NCBI GenBank assembly: GCA_014155875.1
Contig: JACEFZ010005109.1
Location: 61,001 to 125,000 of the forward strand
Length of the DNA stretch: 64,000 nt
Source: Cepaea nemoralis
Lineage: Eukaryota; Mollusca; Gastropoda; Stylommatophora; Helicidae
Direction of reading: 5' to 3'
Numbering within the stretch: position 1 is the stretch's first letter; every line of letters begins with the position of its first letter. A model generated the notes under the pieces. The model saw only the letters and a list, made by a program, of their open reading frames with translations. It had not been told where the DNA came from and did no database searches. Shown here in pieces: positions 50,681 to 61,170 of the stretch. The translations under genes and the position numbers were made by a program.

Positions 50681-51239
50681 CATTAACAGCGGCATTTCAA
50701 TAAACACAGAACTAACAACGTGTCCGAACTTCTTCATCTCAGCGGCAGTATTGATCACACATGCTACACGCATTTCACAACTATCATTTTCATTACAGAA
50801 ATAATAATATGCTTAATAAGTAATCTAAGAATCGACATTGCTGTACTGAGTCATTCCCACACTTGCTACGTTCCCCTCTTCAAAAGCCACGGACGAGTTG
50901 CCATGGTGATTATTCCAGCAGCATTTGAATAAAAGTCTACCTGGCTTTCTCCTCTAGGCTTTGAGCTTCGTCCACACCTTCTACTGCTGAAGTATATACG
51001 CTTATCTATATGTTCTTTCAACTATATTTTTACTTTTGCACGATACAACGCTGTAAATATGTATAGGAATAATTCTACGTTGAGAACTCACGATGAATTT
51101 TATCGACGCTTTCAGGTATATCCGATACTTTTCTTCATGCAGACAATCACATAATAATAACCATATTTCTCAGTTCCTGCGTCACCAATTGACAGAACTC
51201 AATAACTGTTTCCATGTAAACACTTCCGCTAACCTGCAT
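50681..51239. other. anonymous sequence
   Basis: No recognised gene or repeat. Confidence 0.35.
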
Positions 51240-51700
51240 TGGCTACAATTTGCATTATTCACAGCTACACTATGTCTCACAGCTAACATTTCTATGTCTC
51301 ACATTTTCCATGTCTCACGCTTACACTTTCTATATGTGACAATTACACTTTTTGTATGTGCCATTATACTTCCTATATGTGACAGTTGTACTTTCCATGT
51401 CTCACAGCTGCACTTGATATATGACAGTTACACTTTCTTTGTCTCACAGCTATACTTTCTATATATGATAGTTACACTTTCTATATGTGATAGTTACACT
51501 GTCTATGTCTCACAGCTACACTTTCTATATGTGACAGCTAAACTTTCTATATGTGATAGTTACACTGTCTATGTCTCACAGCTACACTTTCTATATGTGA
51601 CAGCTAAACTTTCTATATGTGATAGTTACACTGTCTATGTCTCACAGCTACACTTTCTATATGTGACAGCTAAACTTTCTATATGTGATTATACAGATAA
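51240..51700. repeat. ~20-bp minisatellite, block 1
   Basis: Units of the type 'cagctacactttctatatgtga'. In the last 250 bp a higher-order unit of about 66 bp ('gtgatagttacactgtctatg...') repeats three times. Continues at 52312-52617 and 59850-59920. Confidence 0.92.
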
Positions 51701-51704
51701 ATAG

Positions 51705-52311
51705 CACAACTCTGAAACAAGTTAAAGAATTCAAATATCTTGGAAGTATGATCACAGAAGATGGCAGATTGGACAGAGAAATCGAAATCAGATGTTAAAA
51801 AGCTAGTACACTTACATATCAACTATCACCCTTACTGAAACATCCAAATATACCAATGTCCGCAAAACGACAGACAATAAACTGCATATTCACACCAACC
51901 CTATGCTACCAATCTCAAACCTGGACTTTATCCAAATCACACTTTCGCAAAATCAACACCTGCGAGATGAGATGCCTGAGGAGAGCTGCGAACTTAACAA
52001 TCAGAGATTGAGTAAGGAATGCTGTTATCAGACAGACAGTGGGATCAACACCTTGTGCCACATTTATTGAAAGACAGAAGATCAAGTGGTCATGTCGTTA
52101 GAATGCAACACCAACAACTACCATCACTGGTCTTCATCAAAGATCATCTGCGACGAGACCAAGAGGACGTCCAAGAAGAAAATGGATTGACGACATCAAA
52201 GACATTGTACAACCACACGGAATGACACTATCCAGTGCCGCCCACCGGGCGCTAGAAAGCAAATTATTCCTCCCCACGACGCTTGACGGCAGAAGTGGAA
52301 GATGATGATGA
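51705..52311 (+). mobile_element. LINE C-terminal fragment inside minisatellite
   Basis: Reads QINSTTLKQVKEFKYLGSMI, TEDGRLDREIEIRC, then stop, LTYQLSPLLKHPNIPMSAKR, and later RPRGRPRRKWIDDIKDIVQP and SSAAHRALESKLFLPTT, ending in a GATGAT tail. The F-KYLGS and GRPRRKW motifs identify the LINE C-terminal region. Interrupted by stops and a frameshift. Confidence 0.85.
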
Positions 52312-52617
52312 TACCTTCCATATGTGACAGATAAACTTTCTTTATGTGATAGTTACTCTTTCAATGTCTCGCAGTTACACTTTCTATATGTGACAGCTAA
52401 ACTTTCTATATGTCACAGGTACATTTTCTATGTCTCACAGATAAACATCATATATGTGACAGCCACAATTTCTATATGTGACTGCTACATTTTCTCACAG
52501 CCACACCTTTATCTCACATCTACACTTTCTAAGTCTCACAGCTACAATTTCTTTACCCCACAGCCACACTTTCTATTTTTACAGCTACACATTCCATGTT
52601 CCACAGCTACATATTTC
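52312..52617. repeat. ~20-bp minisatellite, block 2
   Basis: Same motif family as block 1. Its right end '...acatatttcatgttc' is where LINE A copy 2 inserted. Confidence 0.9.
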
Positions 52618-52622
52618 ATGTT

Positions 52623-53555
52623 CAGCTTAATATTGGTGTGCCTCAGGGCTCAATACTAGGTCCGCTGCTTTCTGCAGTTTATATTAATGATCTTCCTTTA
52701 TATATCAATACAACTTGTGATCTATTCGCAGACGACTGTACTATATATACTAGTCAAGAAAACCGTAGTGAATTAGAGAATTCTTTACAAAAGGAACTTG
52801 ATAATCTTACTAGATGGAGCAATGAAAACCGCATGCAAATTAACATCGACAAAACCAAATCCATGCTAATAACGACCAGACAAAAACTACAGACACTAGC
52901 CATAACTGGATCACCGCTCGAACTCCGCATGGGCACGTTACCTATAATTAATGTGACTGAACATAAAACACTAGGGCTTTTAATAGACAGCCATTTGAAC
53001 TGGAGCTCTCATGTTCACGCTCTTACCAAGAAAATAGCACAAAAAGTTTACCAACTTGCTAAAATTCAGCACTTCCTGGACGAAAGCACACGAAAAATAT
53101 TCTATACATGCTATATCCAATCACATCTCGATTACTGTTCCACAGTTTGGGATGGTTGCCCTAAATCTAATTTAAAACGACTATGTTCTCTACAAAACCG
53201 CGCTATTCGTCTGGTTTCTGACATAAAGCACGTTGAAAGTAATAATTTGTACAGTCATCTAAGACTTCTACCACTACAAAAGCGCTTCCTTTTCAACAAA
53301 GCCAAATTAGTGAATAAAATTATATCTCAAAATACCCCAGAGTATCTTCTGCCGCTGATTCAATCTAATGCAATGAACAGCAAGCGCCTAAATTTGTTCC
53401 ATGTCTCAAAGCCTAGATTGGACCTATACAAAACATGTTTCGCCTATTCTGGTGCTCACTTATGGCCTCCAGATCTGAAAACTCCAATGAGTTCCTACAC
53501 ATTTAACCGAAAACTCTTTCAATACTTAATCCATACCGACTATATGCCACCATAA
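52623..53555 (+). pseudogene. LINE A RT fragment (copy 2)
   Basis: 310 codons to TAA at 53553, with no initiator. It includes GVPQGSILGPLLSAVYINDL, LFADDCTIY and the C-terminal region. Compared with copy 1 it has only a handful of substitutions (F to S after GPLL, V to I, L to F, P to S) and a 9-bp in-frame deletion removing W-N-D-L-type residues (HLWPPDL instead of HLWNDLPPDL). It starts in the middle of the palm domain, so no activity is possible. Confidence 0.9.
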
Positions 53556-53639
53556 TTCATTTACTGGTATAATTGTTCAGTATAATTGTTCATTATAATT
53601 GTTTAACTATAATTGTTCACTATATATGTGTGTGCGTGT

Positions 53640-53642
53640 GGG

Positions 53643-53724
<82 letters not shown>

Positions 53725-54049
53725 TGGGTGTCAGTGAGAGGGAGAGAGTGAATGCGTGTGTGCGCAAGTGCATGCGTGTGTGTGGAGAGAGTGATTGAGC
53801 GAGAAATGGTGGGGGAATGTGTCAGTGCATGCATTCGTACGTGTATGTGTGAGAGTGAGTGAGGGAGTGTATGCGTGCGTGCATGCGTTCATGTGCATGC
53901 GTTCATGTGTATGTGTGAGAGAGTGTGATTGAGAGAGTGAGTGTGTGTGTGTGTGTGAAGGATTGTGTGTTAGAGAGTGAGACAGTTGGAGAGTTGATGT
54001 GTTAGTGTGTGTGAGCGCACGCATGCGTGTGAGTGTGTGTATATGAAAG

Positions 54050-54114
<65 letters not shown>

Positions 54115-54115
54115 G
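53640..54115. repeat. (GA)n/(GTGA) simple sequence in LINE A 3' region
   Basis: (GA)n at 53645-53722 and 54053-54111 with GTGTGAGAG-type sequence between. Equivalent to 28747-29205, reversed. Confidence 0.93.
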
Positions 54116-54223
54116 AGCAGATGCATGTCATGTAACACGCATGTTATGTAACACGCGAATCCATATGTTTGTGTATTCTCATCTGTCATATTATTAGTTA
54201 AATACCATTTGATTTTATCATGC

Positions 54224-54236
54224 ATAATATAAACTC
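54224..54236 (+). other. LINE B target-site duplication, left
   Basis: ATAATATAAACTC, repeated exactly at 57466-57478. Present once in the unoccupied LINE A copy at 28626-28638. Confidence 0.95.
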
Positions 54237-54384
54237 CTCCCCCGATGGTGTTTCCACCTTGTCGTGGTGGGGGAGCTTGAGTTTCTCAATGACCCTGAGA
54301 GCTATGCCGGCGGTAGCGTAGCTACCAGCAGGGCCTCCCAAGCCGGACAGGTCAAAGGGTAGAGAACAGACAAAGAGAAACACC
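54237..54384 (+). ncRNA. putative HDV-like self-cleaving ribozyme at LINE B 5' end
   Basis: The fold by eye is as follows. P1 is CTCCCCC 54237-54243 with GGGGGAG 54269-54275, extendable by G54244-U54268. J1/2 is AT. P2 is GGTGTTT(C) 54247-54254 with (G)AAACACC 54377-54384. P3 is CCAC 54254-54257 with GTGG 54264-54267, closing a 6-nt loop CTTGTC. A helical domain between P1 and P2 3' strands stands in for P4 (TGACCCTG with CAGGTCA). J4/2 has CNRA candidates (CAGA 54367, CAAA 54371). The order and pseudoknotted topology match HDV-like ribozymes. J4/2 is longer than usual and the first base is C, so activity is uncertain. Confidence 0.45.
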
Positions 54385-54525
54385 CTGGTCCTCCAGGTTG
54401 GGGGTTGAAGCGTGGGGTTAACATCCCCACCTTTGTAAAAAACCCTCTTTGTTACGAAACAAATACATGAGCCTCGATATCGGACTGACTTATCTGGACA
54501 ACGACCTTGGAACGTTAAAGGACTT

Positions 54526-55494
54526 TTGAGATTTGGAACATGGAATGTACGGACACTATATCGAGCTGGAGCGGCCGAAGAACTAACCCGGGAGCTGGGT
54601 GAATATCAAATGGATATAACAGCAATTCAAGAAATAAGGTGGCCAGGAGAGGGTACTATAGAGCAAAATGGAATGATTATAATATATGGAGGAAACACCC
54701 AAAATAAACATGAATTAGGAACAGGATTTGTCATAAAAAAAGAGTTATGGGGGAACGTTTTAAACTTTAAAGCTTTTAATGACAGGATTAGTAAATTACG
54801 AATAAAAGGTAAATGGAAAAATATAACGATGATTAATGTACATGCACCCACTGAAGAGAAAGAAGATGATATTAAAGAAGACTTTTATAATGATCTGGAA
54901 GATGTCATAGAAGAAACCCCCAAACAGGACATCCTGATTGTGCTGGGAGACTTCAATGCAAAAATAGGTAAAGAGCAAACTAATAAAAAAGTGGCTGGTA
55001 TGGAAAGCCTACATACAACTTCAAATGATAATGGGTGGAGAGTCATCAACCTGGCAGAAGCCAAAGGACTGCAGATTAGCAGTACCAGACTACAAAGAAA
55101 GGATATACACAAACAAACTTGGAAATCATGTGACAAGAGAACCTATAATCAAATAGATCACATTTTAATTAACAACAGAAATGCATCAAACATACAGCAA
55201 GTCAGAAGTTATAGAGGAGCTGAGTGCCACAGTGACCACTTCCTCGTTGGAGCAAAATTTAAAATAAAACTTAAGAGAACTTTCTATACTAAATTACAAA
55301 GATTACACCCAACATATAACAGAGAAAAACTGCAAGACATTACAGTCAAAGAGAAATTTACAGATGAAATAAAATGTAAACTTGAAACTCTGAAAAACCC
55401 TTTGGAGGAAAGCATTGACCAAACTTGGTTGAACATCAAGAATACAATTCAGTCTACCGCAGAAGAATGTCTCGGTGTGTTAACCACGCAGTAG
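54526..55494 (+). pseudogene. LINE B AP-type endonuclease domain
   Basis: About 322 codons. RFGTWNVRTLYRAGAAEELT has the N-terminal W-N catalytic Asn. AIQEIRW carries the catalytic Glu, MINVHAPTEEKEDD and LIVLGDFNAKIG the D-x-N pair, YNQIDHILI a structural motif and ECHSDHFLV the terminal S-D-H. These are the apurinic/apyrimidinic endonuclease motifs that nick target DNA for reverse transcription. No ATG starts the frame; it is open back to about 54460. It ends at TAG 55492, where the RT continues in the +1 frame (overlap 55484-55494), so the original single ORF is broken by a one-base shift or uses frameshifting. Confidence 0.9.
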
Positions 55495-57442
55495 AAAGAA
55501 CAGATGGTTCAATCAAAAATGTGAAGAAGCTGTCATTAGGAAGAAGAATGCCAGACATGTATGGTTAAATGACATCAATAACATCCAAAAGGAAGAGCAT
55601 TATAGAAATGAATGTAAAGAGGCTACAAAAATAGTCAGACAGCAGAAGCGAGAATATATGAGTAATATAATCAAAGATATGGAAACTAATCACCAGAAAA
55701 ATGAATCCAGAAAATTTTTTAAAGAACTGAAGTCAATGAAACGAGGGCACCAACAAAACACATATGGTTTAAAAGACAAAAATGGGAATATGATAAATAC
55801 CAATGAGGAAATGTGCAACACATGGAAAGAATATTTTATTGAATTACTAAATTGTGAAGCTCCAAGTAACATTTTCCCACAGGAAGAGGTTCTAACATGC
55901 GAACCACAAATTGAAGAACCTACATTTGAAGAAATCCTATATGTAATCACACGACTTAAAAACAATAAGGCAACTGGGACTGATGGAATTGCTGCTGAAT
56001 TTATAAAGGCAGGTGGCCATGCATTACATCTAAAGCTATACGAACTAATAATAAAAATCTGGAGGACAGAAGAATTACCCCATGACTGGAAAGAGTCATT
56101 ATTGATACCTATCTTTAAGAAAGGAGACAAGTTCCAATGTGGAAATTATAGAGGAATATCACTACTGTCCACAAGCTATAAGATACTATCCGCAGTATTA
56201 CTAAATAGACTAAAACCATATTCAGAAGACATATTAGGTGACTACCAGGCGGGTTTTAGACAAAACAGATCAACAATAGATCAGATATTTATCTTACGAC
56301 AAATAGCCGAGAAAAATTGGGAATATAAAAGAGATCTCCATAACATTTTTGTGGATTTTAAAAAGGCTTATGATAGTGTCCATAGGAATAGTCTATGGAA
56401 TGCTATGCAGGAATTTGGAATACCAAGGAAGTTAATCAACATGACCAGACTATGCATGGAAGATACTTATAATATAGTAACATATAAAGGCAGGAAATCA
56501 GACCCCTTCCAAATAACATCTGGCTTGAAACAGGGTGATGCACTATCGCCGCTACTCTTCAATCTGGCTCTAGAGAAAGTTGTAAGGAAGGTAAAGGAGG
56601 AATGTGATATTGGAGGAACATCCAAGCTGCTTGGTTATGCAGATGATATAGATATTATAGGGCAAAGTGAACAAAAGACATTGGAAATATTGACTCACTT
56701 AAAGGTAAAAGCCCAACAGATGGGGCTGGTTATCAACCAAGATAAGACAGAATATATGGTAATTTCAAGAGACGGAATGGCTAGAAACTCTGGCCACATA
56801 CAAATAGATGATATGACCATTAAAAGAACGGAAACATACAAATACCTGGGTACAATCTTCAACTGCTCCAACATCATAAGGGAAGAAATACAAGCTAGAA
56901 TAAACTCTGGAAATAAGATATACTATGCACTACAACATCTACTAAAATCAAAGGCGCTATCTCGTAACACCAAAATCACAATATACAAAACACTGATCAG
57001 ACCAGTTGTGCTGTATGGCTCTGAAACCTGGAGTACAACGAAAGGAGACGAAGCCTTGTTACAAACCTTTGAGAACAAAATTTTAAGACGCATCTTTGGA
57101 CCCATTAGGGATACACAAAGTGGAGAGTGGAAAAGAAGAAGTAACAAAGACATTTATGATCTCTTTAAGTCCCCGCTAATCACTGGTATCATGAAGGCTA
57201 ATAGACTACAATGGCTGGGGCATATAGAAAGAATGGAAGATAATAGGGAAACAAAACTCGCTTACACTCAGGAAATAAATGATCGTAGACCCCGAGGTAG
57301 ACCAAGAAGGCGGTGGAGAGATAATACATGTACAGACCTACAAGCACTTGGAATCAACGACTGGCAAGAGAAGGTCCACCAGAGAGACGAATGGAGACGG
57401 ATTGTATTTGCAGCAAAGAACCTCAATGGCTCGGAACGCTAA
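55484..57442 (+). CDS. LINE B reverse transcriptase
   Basis: Open for about 652 codons from the frame overlap to TAA 57440-57442, with an ATG at 55658. Order: RKNRWFNQKCEEAVIRKKN linker, NKATGTDGIAAEFIKAGG, WKESLLIPIFKKGD, CGNYRGISLLSTSYKILSAV, YQAGFRQNRSTIDQIFILRQ, HNIFVDFKKAYDSVHRNSLW (first catalytic Asp), TSGLKQGDALSPLLFNLALE, GYADDIDIIGQ (catalytic D-D), YKYLGTIF, VLYGSETWS and a basic GRPRRRWRD C-terminus. All RT motifs are present without a stop, so the domain looks young. It copies the element RNA at the nicked target. The element as a whole lacks a continuous ORF. Confidence 0.92.
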   Translation, partial: PRSRKNRWFNQKCEEAVIRKKNARHVWLNDINNIQKEEHYRNECKEATKIVRQQKREYMSNIIKDMETNHQKNESRKFFKELKSMKRGHQQNTYGLKDKNGNMINTNEEMCNTWKEYFIELLNCEAPSNIFPQEEVLTCEPQIEEPTFEEILYVITRLKNNKATGTDGIAAEFIKAGGHALHLKLYELIIKIWRTEELPHDWKESLLIPIFKKGDKFQCGNYRGISLLSTSYKILSAVLLNRLKPYSEDILGDYQAGFRQNRSTIDQIFILRQIAEKNWEYKRDLHNIFVDFKKAYDSVHRNSLWNAMQEFGIPRKLINMTRLCMEDTYNIVTYKGRKSDPFQITSGLKQGDALSPLLFNLALEKVVRKVKEECDIGGTSKLLGYADDIDIIGQSEQKTLEILTHLKVKAQQMGLVINQDKTEYMVISRDGMARNSGHIQIDDMTIKRTETYKYLGTIFNCSNIIREEIQARINSGNKIYYALQHLLKSKALSRNTKITIYKTLIRPVVLYGSETWSTTKGDEALLQTFENKILRRIFGPIRDTQSGEWKRRSNKDIYDLFKSPLITGIMKANRLQWLGHIERMEDNRETKLAYTQEINDRRPRGRPRRRWRDNTCTDLQALGINDWQEKVHQRDEWRRIVFAAKNLNGSER

Positions 57443-57465
57443 AGAAGAAGAAGAAGAAGAAGAAG

Positions 57466-57478
57466 ATAATATAAACTC
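57466..57478 (+). other. LINE B target-site duplication, right
   Basis: ATAATATAAACTC directly after the (AAG)n tail, followed by 'atgttcatt', the continuation of LINE A. Confidence 0.95.
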
Positions 57479-57489
57479 ATGTTCATTAC

Positions 57490-57703
57490 TGTAGTTTGAG
57501 TGAGTGAGTCAGTGAGTGTGAATGAGAGACAGAACGAGTGAGCGTGAGAGTGAATGAGTGAGCGGGAGAGTGAATGAGTGAGCGGGAGAGTGAATGAGTG
57601 AACAGGAAAGTGAATGAGTGAGCGTGAGAGTGAATGAGCGTGAGAGTGAATGCGTGAGAGTGAATGAATGAGCGGAAGAGTGAATGTGTGAGCGTGAGAG
57701 TGA

Positions 57704-57797
<94 letters not shown>
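57490..57797. repeat. GAGTGAATGAGTGAGCGGGA, (GT)n and (GA)n repeats
   Basis: LINE A 3' region: about 10 units of a ~20-bp repeat, then (GT)n at 57705-57733 and (GA)n at 57734-57795. Reverse equivalent of 28290-28602. Confidence 0.93.
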
Positions 57798-57989
57798 ATC
57801 ACTATTTTTACGTCACATACATTTTATGTACACATTTTTCTCCATGTTTAACATTTTTATGAGACTGTTCATGACAAGTGTCAGTGTATGTGTGTGAGTA
57901 AAGTGTGGGAGTTTGTTCATACTAGTTTCAATACTAACGTTAGACATTTTGTATGTGTCTAGATGTGAGGAAGTGTGAGTGTATGTGGA

Positions 57990-59640
57990 GGATGTGTGTG
58001 AGTGTGGGGATATGTGTGGGTGGGGGTGTGTGGGTGGGGGTATGCATTTGGATGGGTTGGGGTGTGTGGGTTTTGGTGGGTAGTGGTATTTGTGGTTGTT
58101 GGTGGGATGTGTGGATGGATGTGTGGGGGTGAAAGTAGGGGTGTTGGAATGGGTGTGGGGGATGTGTCTATGGGTGGAGGATATGTGTATGGGACGGATG
58201 CAGGGGATGTGTGTTTATGTGGGTGGAGATGTGTGGATGGTTTGAGGAAGTATGTGTGGGAGGCGGGGTTGTGTGGGTAGGGGATTGTGTTGGGTGGATT
58301 TGGGATGGAAGGGCGGGTGGGGAGAAGTGTATGGTGTGTGGGTTTGAGATATGTGTGCGGTGTGTTGGTGGGGGATGTGTGAATGATGTGTGGGTGGTGG
58401 GTATGTTTGTGGTGGTATGGGTGGAGGATAGTGTGTGGTGTAGGGGATGTGTGTGATGGGTGTGGGGAATGTGCGTATGGGTGGGGTATATGTGTGGGTG
58501 AGCAGGGGATTGTGGTGGTTGGGGGAAGTATGTGGGGGAGTGTGGGTGGGAGATGTGTGTGTGTGGATGGGGAATGTGTGGGTGGGGGTGTGTGAGTGGC
58601 TTAGGGATGTGTAGGTGGGTGAGGGAGTTGTATGTGTCGGGGTGGGATGTGTGAGTGGGTGGAGGATGTGTGTGGGGGTAGGGGTATTGTGATCGAGAGA
58701 TGTTTGGTTGGGAGTGGTGGGTGGGGGTGTGTGGGTGCGTAGTGGAGGATGTATGCGTGAGTGAGTGTGTGTTGGTGGACGGGTAGGGAATGCGTGTGTG
58801 GGTGGGGAGAGGTGTGTGGTGTGTTGGTTGGTGATATTGTGTGGGTGAGGTATGTGTGTGTGGGTGGGGGATTTTTGTGGTGTGTGAGTGGGGGTATGTG
58901 GGGTGGATGGGTAAGGGTATCTGTGTGGGTGTGGGTGGGAATATTGTGTGGTATCTGGGTGGGGGATATGTGTGTGGTGTGTAAGTGGGGATGTGTTGGT
59001 GAGGGATATGTGTGTGTGGTGCGTGGGTTGGGAATAGTGTGTGGTAGGGGGTGTATGTGATGTGCGGGTGGGGGATTGTGTGGTGGGGGATTAGGTTAAG
59101 GCATGTGTGGGTGGGTGGAAGTTGTATGTGTGGGTGGTGGGGTGTGTGTGAGTGGATTGGGGATGTATGGGTGGTTAGGGAGATGTGTGTGTGTGTGGGG
59201 GGGGGGGGGGTAGGGACATGTCAGTTGGTGGGGATGTGTGTGTATGGTTTGGGGATGTGTGAGTGAATGTGCGATGTGTGGGTTGGTGGGGGATTGTGTG
59301 TGTGGGTGGGGAATATGTTGTCGATGGAGATGTGGCTGGGGGAAGGGTGGTTTGAGGTGTGGGTGGGGAGAGGATGTGTGGGGTAGGATGTGGATGGGCG
59401 TGGGATGTGTGGGTTGGTGGGGGAATGTTTGTGGGTGGCGAGTGTGTTTTGGTTGGGGGATCAGGTGAGGGCAGTGTGTGTGGGTGGGGGATGTGCGGGA
59501 GGGGGATGGGTCGGTTGGTGGGGTATGTATGTGTCCCTTGGTGTGCGTGTGTGTCGGTAGGTGGGGGTGTGTATGTTTCCCTTGGTGCGCGCGTGTGTGG
59601 GTAGGTGGGGGTGTTGTGTGGGTGGGGTGATGTATGGATA
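57990..59640 (+). repeat. G-rich minisatellite in LINE A 3' region (copy 2)
   Basis: Sense-strand counterpart of 26455-28110. Words such as 'gtgtgggtggggga' and 'ggggatgtgtg', with repeated clusters of G-triplets or longer. Apparent Cys/Gly/Val-rich frames are low-complexity. Confidence 0.92.
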
Positions 59641-59845
59641 GGTGGGAAATGGGCTTCATAACATGGTAATTAGCCTTGTTTATGTTTACAACATTCATTT
59701 CACAATGTTTATTTTTCTTCCTATGTAAATGTATAATGCTCTTGATGAACGAAAGACGAGTGATTGGAAGGGCCGAATGTAAGACGGGCCTGCGCGCCCA
59801 ATTTGTGACCCTAATAAAGTTGATTTGATTTTGATTTGATTTGAT

Positions 59846-59920
59846 GTTCCTCAGCTACACATTCCATGCCTCACAACTACAATTTTCATGTGTCGCAGCA
59901 ACACTGTCACAAAGAAGTCC
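59846..59920. repeat. ~20-bp minisatellite, block 3
   Basis: 'ctcagctacacattccatg' and 'tcacaactacaattttcatg' continue blocks 1 and 2 after the LINE A insertion. Confidence 0.88.
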
Positions 59921-60407
59921 ATTGCGAAAAAGAAAAGGTATGAGCCTCCTCTATAATTACACTGGCACTGTGATGCCAATGGTAAGTCCATAATCAATTT
60001 CTGCTGGTAAAAAAATGCTCAGACGTGTAATGACCTAGATATACAAGAATGAAAGCGTGAACCAATTCACCAAGCTTGATTTCTTACAATAAACAGATCC
60101 ATATTTTATTTAAATACCACCTCGCTCCCTCAGCAATGTTGATAAAACAATAAAGTACTAAAGCACTCAACAACAGCACCAATGAATAGCTGATACAAAC
60201 ACACGTGACCTCAAGGTCAGTTAAAAGGTTAAGAAATATCAGCCACCTCAAAGATAAATTCGAACCGTTACTTCTTGTTTACGTCAGTTGTGTACAATAG
60301 TACGTCTACTGTGTTTTACTGCTACTGTCTAAAATACATCAACAGTACGGTGAAAGAGCAGCGATTCGAGGATGCTGGTGAGGCATCACAAGTGATGAAA
60401 GTGAAGA
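59921..60407. other. anonymous sequence
   Basis: No gene or repeat recognised. Confidence 0.35.
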
Positions 60408-60475
60408 ATCATCTCATCTTCTTCCTCTTGTGCCTTGTGGTGTCGAGGTGAAGAATAAATAGCGGGAGACTGCCC
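60408..60475 (-). mobile_element. LINE 3' tail fragment
   Basis: Minus strand '...ttcacctcgacaccacaagg' (encoding F-T-S-T-P-Q-G-T-R-G) and a GATGA tail; matches the end of 9290-9475. Confidence 0.65.
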
Positions 60476-60549
60476 GAAGATGAAGAGTATTTCCTGCAAT
60501 ATATCTTTTGTGAATCGAGGCGAGAAAAAGCGTTCTTAACTGTTATATC

Positions 60550-60903
60550 GTGCCAATCCTGATGGACGGAAGTGAATCAGGGCCAATTAGCAGACTAATG
60601 AGGAAATATGTGGAAGCAATGGAGATGTGGCTTTATAAAGGAATGATGAGAACACAATGGACAGATAGAACGAGCAAAGAAGATATCTTGAAAGAAGATA
60701 ACTCACAAAGAGAATTGGTTACTAGCATCAGAGGAAGACAGTCGACTTTGTCTGATCACGTCATAACCAGTAGAAAGAATGAAGTAATCGTGACAAAAGG
60801 AAAATGGGAGAGCGTAGAGGCATGGGCAGACGGAGAGAGAAGATGGACTATTTGCGACTGGCAATACACTTTTCGTGAAATTAATATGATGGTTTCCGCC
60901 TGA
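60550..60903 (+). pseudogene. RTE-type LINE C-terminal fragment
   Basis: EAMEMWLYKGMMRTQWTDRT, then SKEDIL and LVTSIRGRQSTLSDHVITSR resemble the C-terminal segment AxExWxxRxMxRxxWTxxxxN of RTE-type proteins, in which the W-TDR and R-Q-x-x-L-x-H-V-x-R motifs are conserved. The last third (KGKWESVEAWADGERRWTIC) is degraded. No RT core, no start of its own. Confidence 0.7.
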
Positions 60904-60944
60904 GAATGTGTACACAAGAAGAAGACAAAATATATACGTAAGAA

Positions 60945-61170
60945 AAAGACAATGTTCTTTGGTCATGTAATGAGAAGAGTAACAAAGGCAAATACCGAGA
61001 CGATTGGGGGGGGGGGGGGAATGGGGGATGGGGGGGGGCTCTAGAAGCAGGGGCAGACCGACAGAAATAATACTGGATGGCCTAAGACGGTAGCATGGAA
61101 GAATATCATCACTACAGGAACGCAGTCTGAGGAGATAGATATATGAAAGCCTACGTCATTTGTCATGGCT
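60945..61170 (+). mobile_element. LINE 3' end with poly-G insertion
   Basis: 'tctttggtcatgtaatgaga' (F-G-H-V-M-R) and 'actggatggcctaagacggt' parallel 62260-62380. A G-rich run (61006-61038) interrupts it. Confidence 0.7.

Larger units (their letters stand above)
54237..57465 (+). mobile_element. LINE B, full-length non-LTR retrotransposon
   Basis: 3229 bp between perfect 13-bp target duplications. In order: a structured 5' UTR (54237-54480), endonuclease ORF, RT ORF, stop at 57442 and an (AAG)n tail (57443-57465). The insertion starts exactly at the CTCCCCC that can form P1 of an HDV-like fold. Full length with one frameshift between domains. Clade not assigned: the RT has GLKQGDALSPLLFNLALE and GYADDIDII rather than the RTE or CR1 signatures seen elsewhere in the window. 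Confidence 0.93.
52623..59845 (+). mobile_element. LINE A, copy 2 (5'-truncated, carries LINE B)
   Basis: Begins within the RT at codons Q-L-N-I-G-V-P-Q-G and runs to AATAAAG (59814-59820) and the GATTT tail. Excluding LINE B it is about 3.98 kb and nearly identical to 26264-30222 read in reverse. The surrounding minisatellite resumes at 59848, so this is a genuine insertion. The candidate target duplication ATGTTC (52618-52623 and 59844-59849) is short. Confidence 0.9.

Noticed and set aside
51093..51704. 203-codon plus-strand open frame with repeated Y-V-S-Q-L-H-F-L as a membrane protein
   Set aside because: The hydrophobic repeats come from the 'cagctacactttctatatgtg' minisatellite; upstream part has no recognisable domain.
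54526..57442. Host gene of the craniofacial-development-protein-2-like or nuclease type
   Set aside because: Such annotations usually reflect LINE endonucleases; here RT, tail and target duplication prove a retrotransposon.
57990..59640. Cys/Gly/Val-rich small proteins resembling toxins or metallothioneins
   Set aside because: Low-complexity GTGGGT repeats read as C-V-C-V-G-G; no signal peptide plus fixed cysteine spacing, and frames differ between the two LINE A copies.
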